NCBI RefSeq assembly: GCF_004569295.1
Contig: NZ_SPQC01000023.1
Location: forward strand, 1 to 44,183
Direction of reading: 5' to 3'
Length of the DNA: 44,183 nucleotides
Origin: Rothia nasimurium
GTDB lineage: Bacteria; Actinomycetota; Actinomycetes; Actinomycetales; Micrococcaceae
Shown here: positions 42,950-44,183 of the stretch, piece by piece
How positions within the stretch are numbered: position 1 is the first letter of the stretch
Layout of the letters: each line of letters opens with the position of its first letter
Translations under genes and position numbers: made by a program
The notes under the pieces: generated by a model
What the model was told of the DNA's origin: nothing
Seen by the model: the letters and a program-made list of their open reading frames with translations, nothing else
Databases searched by the model: none

Positions 42950-43993
42950 ATGAGCGAAGACCCATACACACCTAACACACCGTCTTCTCAGCCCAATCAG
43001 CCCGGAGTACCCTCATCGCCTGCTGGGGCTTACGCCGCACCGGGCCAGCAGCCCTACTACGACCCCTACGCCGCGCCTCAGCAGCCTAACAGCAAAAAGC
43101 CTAAGAATGTGCTCGGCCTGGTGGCCCTAGGCTTGGGCGTCCTCGGCTTTATCCTGGGTTGCATCCCCGCGGTTGTGTTACTCGGCTGGCTCTTACTGTT
43201 TGCAGCTTTTGTAACCGGCATTGTTGGCCTTTTCCAGAAGAACAAGGAAAAAGTCACCTCGATTATCGCCATTGCACTCTCGGTAATCGGGTCAGTGATT
43301 TCAGGTATCGTCCTGTTTTTCTTTGCCCTCAACACCATCGCCAACGATTCTGAGCTCCAGCAGAGTCTACAAGAGCTTGAGTCAGCGGTAGCTAGCCCGT
43401 CGGCAACTGCTCCCACAGGTTCTACAGCCCCTGCTAGCTCTGCAGCCCCAACCACAACTACCCCGGCTACAACTGCCCCTGCCGCTTCGAGCGCGCCGTC
43501 TACCGAAGCATCCCAGCAGACTAATTCTGCTAGTAGTGATGTCCCACGCGATTACAGCAATGCCCTTTCAACCGCAAACCGCTACCTTAGCATCATGGAT
43601 TTCTCGTACGCAGGTCTCTACGAGCAACTCACCAGTGAATACGGTGAAAAGTTCTCACCTGAAGCAGCCCAGTATGCAATGGATAATCTCAACGCTGACT
43701 GGAATGCTGAAGCCCTGGGAAGCGCACAGAACTACATCGATATCATGCCTTTCTCATACGCGGGTCTCTATGACCAGTTAACTAGTGAATACGGCGAACA
43801 GTTCACACCTGAGCAGGCTCAATATGCAGTAGATAATGTTAAGGCAGATTGGAATGCTGAGGCTCTAGAGTCAGCCCGTAATTACCTAGATACTATGGAT
43901 ATGAGCACAGACCGTCTCTACGATCAACTCATTAGCGAATACGGTGAAAAATTCACCCCCGAGCAGGCCCAGTACGCCATCGATAATCTCTAA
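42950..43993 (+). CDS. Membrane protein with three Ltp-type repeats
   Basis: Starting at ATG 42950 behind TGGAAAG, the 347-residue protein has a Pro/Tyr-rich cytoplasmic N-terminus (1-50), then two hydrophobic segments (about 53-95 and 104-130) of DUF4190 type. A Ser/Thr/Ala/Pro linker (about 148-200) follows, then three repeats of about 48 residues. Each repeat runs like ALSTANRYLSIMDFSYAGLYEQL-TSEYGEKFTPEQAQYAIDNL. Repeats of this kind (Ltp) occur in cell-surface proteins and in the Ltp lipoprotein of streptococcal phage TP-J34, which blocks phage DNA entry. Whether this host protein does so is unknown. No lipobox is seen. Confidence 0.8.
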   Translation: MSEDPYTPNTPSSQPNQPGVPSSPAGAYAAPGQQPYYDPYAAPQQPNSKKPKNVLGLVALGLGVLGFILGCIPAVVLLGWLLLFAAFVTGIVGLFQKNKEKVTSIIAIALSVIGSVISGIVLFFFALNTIANDSELQQSLQELESAVASPSATAPTGSTAPASSAAPTTTTPATTAPAASSAPSTEASQQTNSASSDVPRDYSNALSTANRYLSIMDFSYAGLYEQLTSEYGEKFSPEAAQYAMDNLNADWNAEALGSAQNYIDIMPFSYAGLYDQLTSEYGEQFTPEQAQYAVDNVKADWNAEALESARNYLDTMDMSTDRLYDQLISEYGEKFTPEQAQYAIDNL

Positions 43994-44033
43994 AGACGAG
44001 AAAAATATAAAAGCCCGTCTTGCCCCCGCTCTT

Positions 44034-44183
44034 TGAACTAGCCCCCGAAAGTTGGACTGGTTTAATCCTAGACCGTCAGGGCTGCCAAAGCCTGGCTCCG
44101 ATACCCCATCGGAGCCAGGCCCTTTAATCGCTCCTGAAGCCTACCGTTGTTATACCAATAGATATAGTCATCAACCGCCTGAC
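44034..44183 (-). mobile_element. IS3-family insertion sequence, right end (continues beyond the window)
   Basis: The element ends at 44034 with TGAACTAGCCCCCGAAAGTT..., related to the end at 124. It is in the same orientation as the left-hand element (transposase on the minus strand), but the left element shows its OrfA end here and the right element its OrfB end. Copy identity cannot be judged from these fragments. Confidence 0.75.
44068..44183 (-). CDS. IS3-family transposase OrfB, C-terminal fragment
   Basis: The minus strand reads QAVDDYIYWYNNGRLQERLK followed by GLAPMGYRSQALAALTV and a stop at 44068-44070. YIYWYNN.R.Q..LKG.AP..YR is the conserved C-terminus of the IS3-family DDE (rve) integrase domain. 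The catalytic residues lie outside the window. Confidence 0.9.
   Translation of the reverse strand, partial: QAVDDYIYWYNNGRLQERLKGLAPMGYRSQALAALTV

Noticed and set aside
1-44183. A composite transposon carrying the whole window
   Set aside because: The interior includes housekeeping genes such as purA and ilvD, and IS copy identity and target duplications cannot be seen; a contig break at repeats is simpler.
1-44183. tRNA or rRNA genes
   Set aside because: None recognised on either strand.

Overview
The window comes from a moderately GC-rich actinobacterium. Gene content, an oral/mucosal flavour (trehalose-6-phosphate use, a LytTR/DUF3021 pair typical of Firmicutes) and frequent putative leaderless promoters fit Micrococcaceae; Rothia is my best guess, from memory and not proven by the sequence. 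Both ends lie inside IS3-family insertion sequences (an OrfA start at the left, an OrfB C-terminus at the right), which is how draft contigs often end.

Region 1 (1-1616): IS3-family left end, a frameshifted pirin gene, and 427 bp without a convincing gene. Region 2 (1617-15246): a complete type I-E CRISPR-Cas locus on the minus strand, in the order cas3, cse1, cse2, cas7, cas5, cas6e, cas1, cas2, short leader, then an array of 68 intact repeats plus one degenerate terminal repeat (68 spacers). The most interesting object sits just upstream of cas3: a short minus-strand RNA gene with a degenerate repeat that keeps the crRNA handle, a 21-nt pseudo-spacer, a second degenerate repeat with a compensated hairpin, and a terminator. 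The pseudo-spacer matches DNA overlapping the -35 box of the cas promoter, next to an AA(C) PAM-like sequence. This looks like a CreA/CreR-type guide by which Cascade represses its own operon.

Region 3 (15247-29245): metY with a CoA-binding protein gene, dedA, a tandem RNase H-like protein, ornithine cyclodeaminase with a divergent Lrp/AsnC regulator, an AnsP-like permease, a LytTR regulator with a DUF3021 membrane protein, ilvD, a MetE-like methyltransferase, and a decayed second copy of the permease. Palindromic terminators separate several of these.

Region 4 (29246-38000): treR-treC (no trehalose PTS permease visible), then a sugar-use cluster: PfkB kinase, DUF4432 epimerase-like protein and FucP-type symporter with a 30-codon upstream ORF, a SorC-type regulator, and a divergent FGGY kinase. 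A 51-bp dyad upstream of the fucP operon is the likely operator. Region 5 (37984-44183): TetR with a divergent 14-TM efflux pump and a candidate operator, corA, purA, a membrane protein with three Ltp repeats, and the right-hand IS end.
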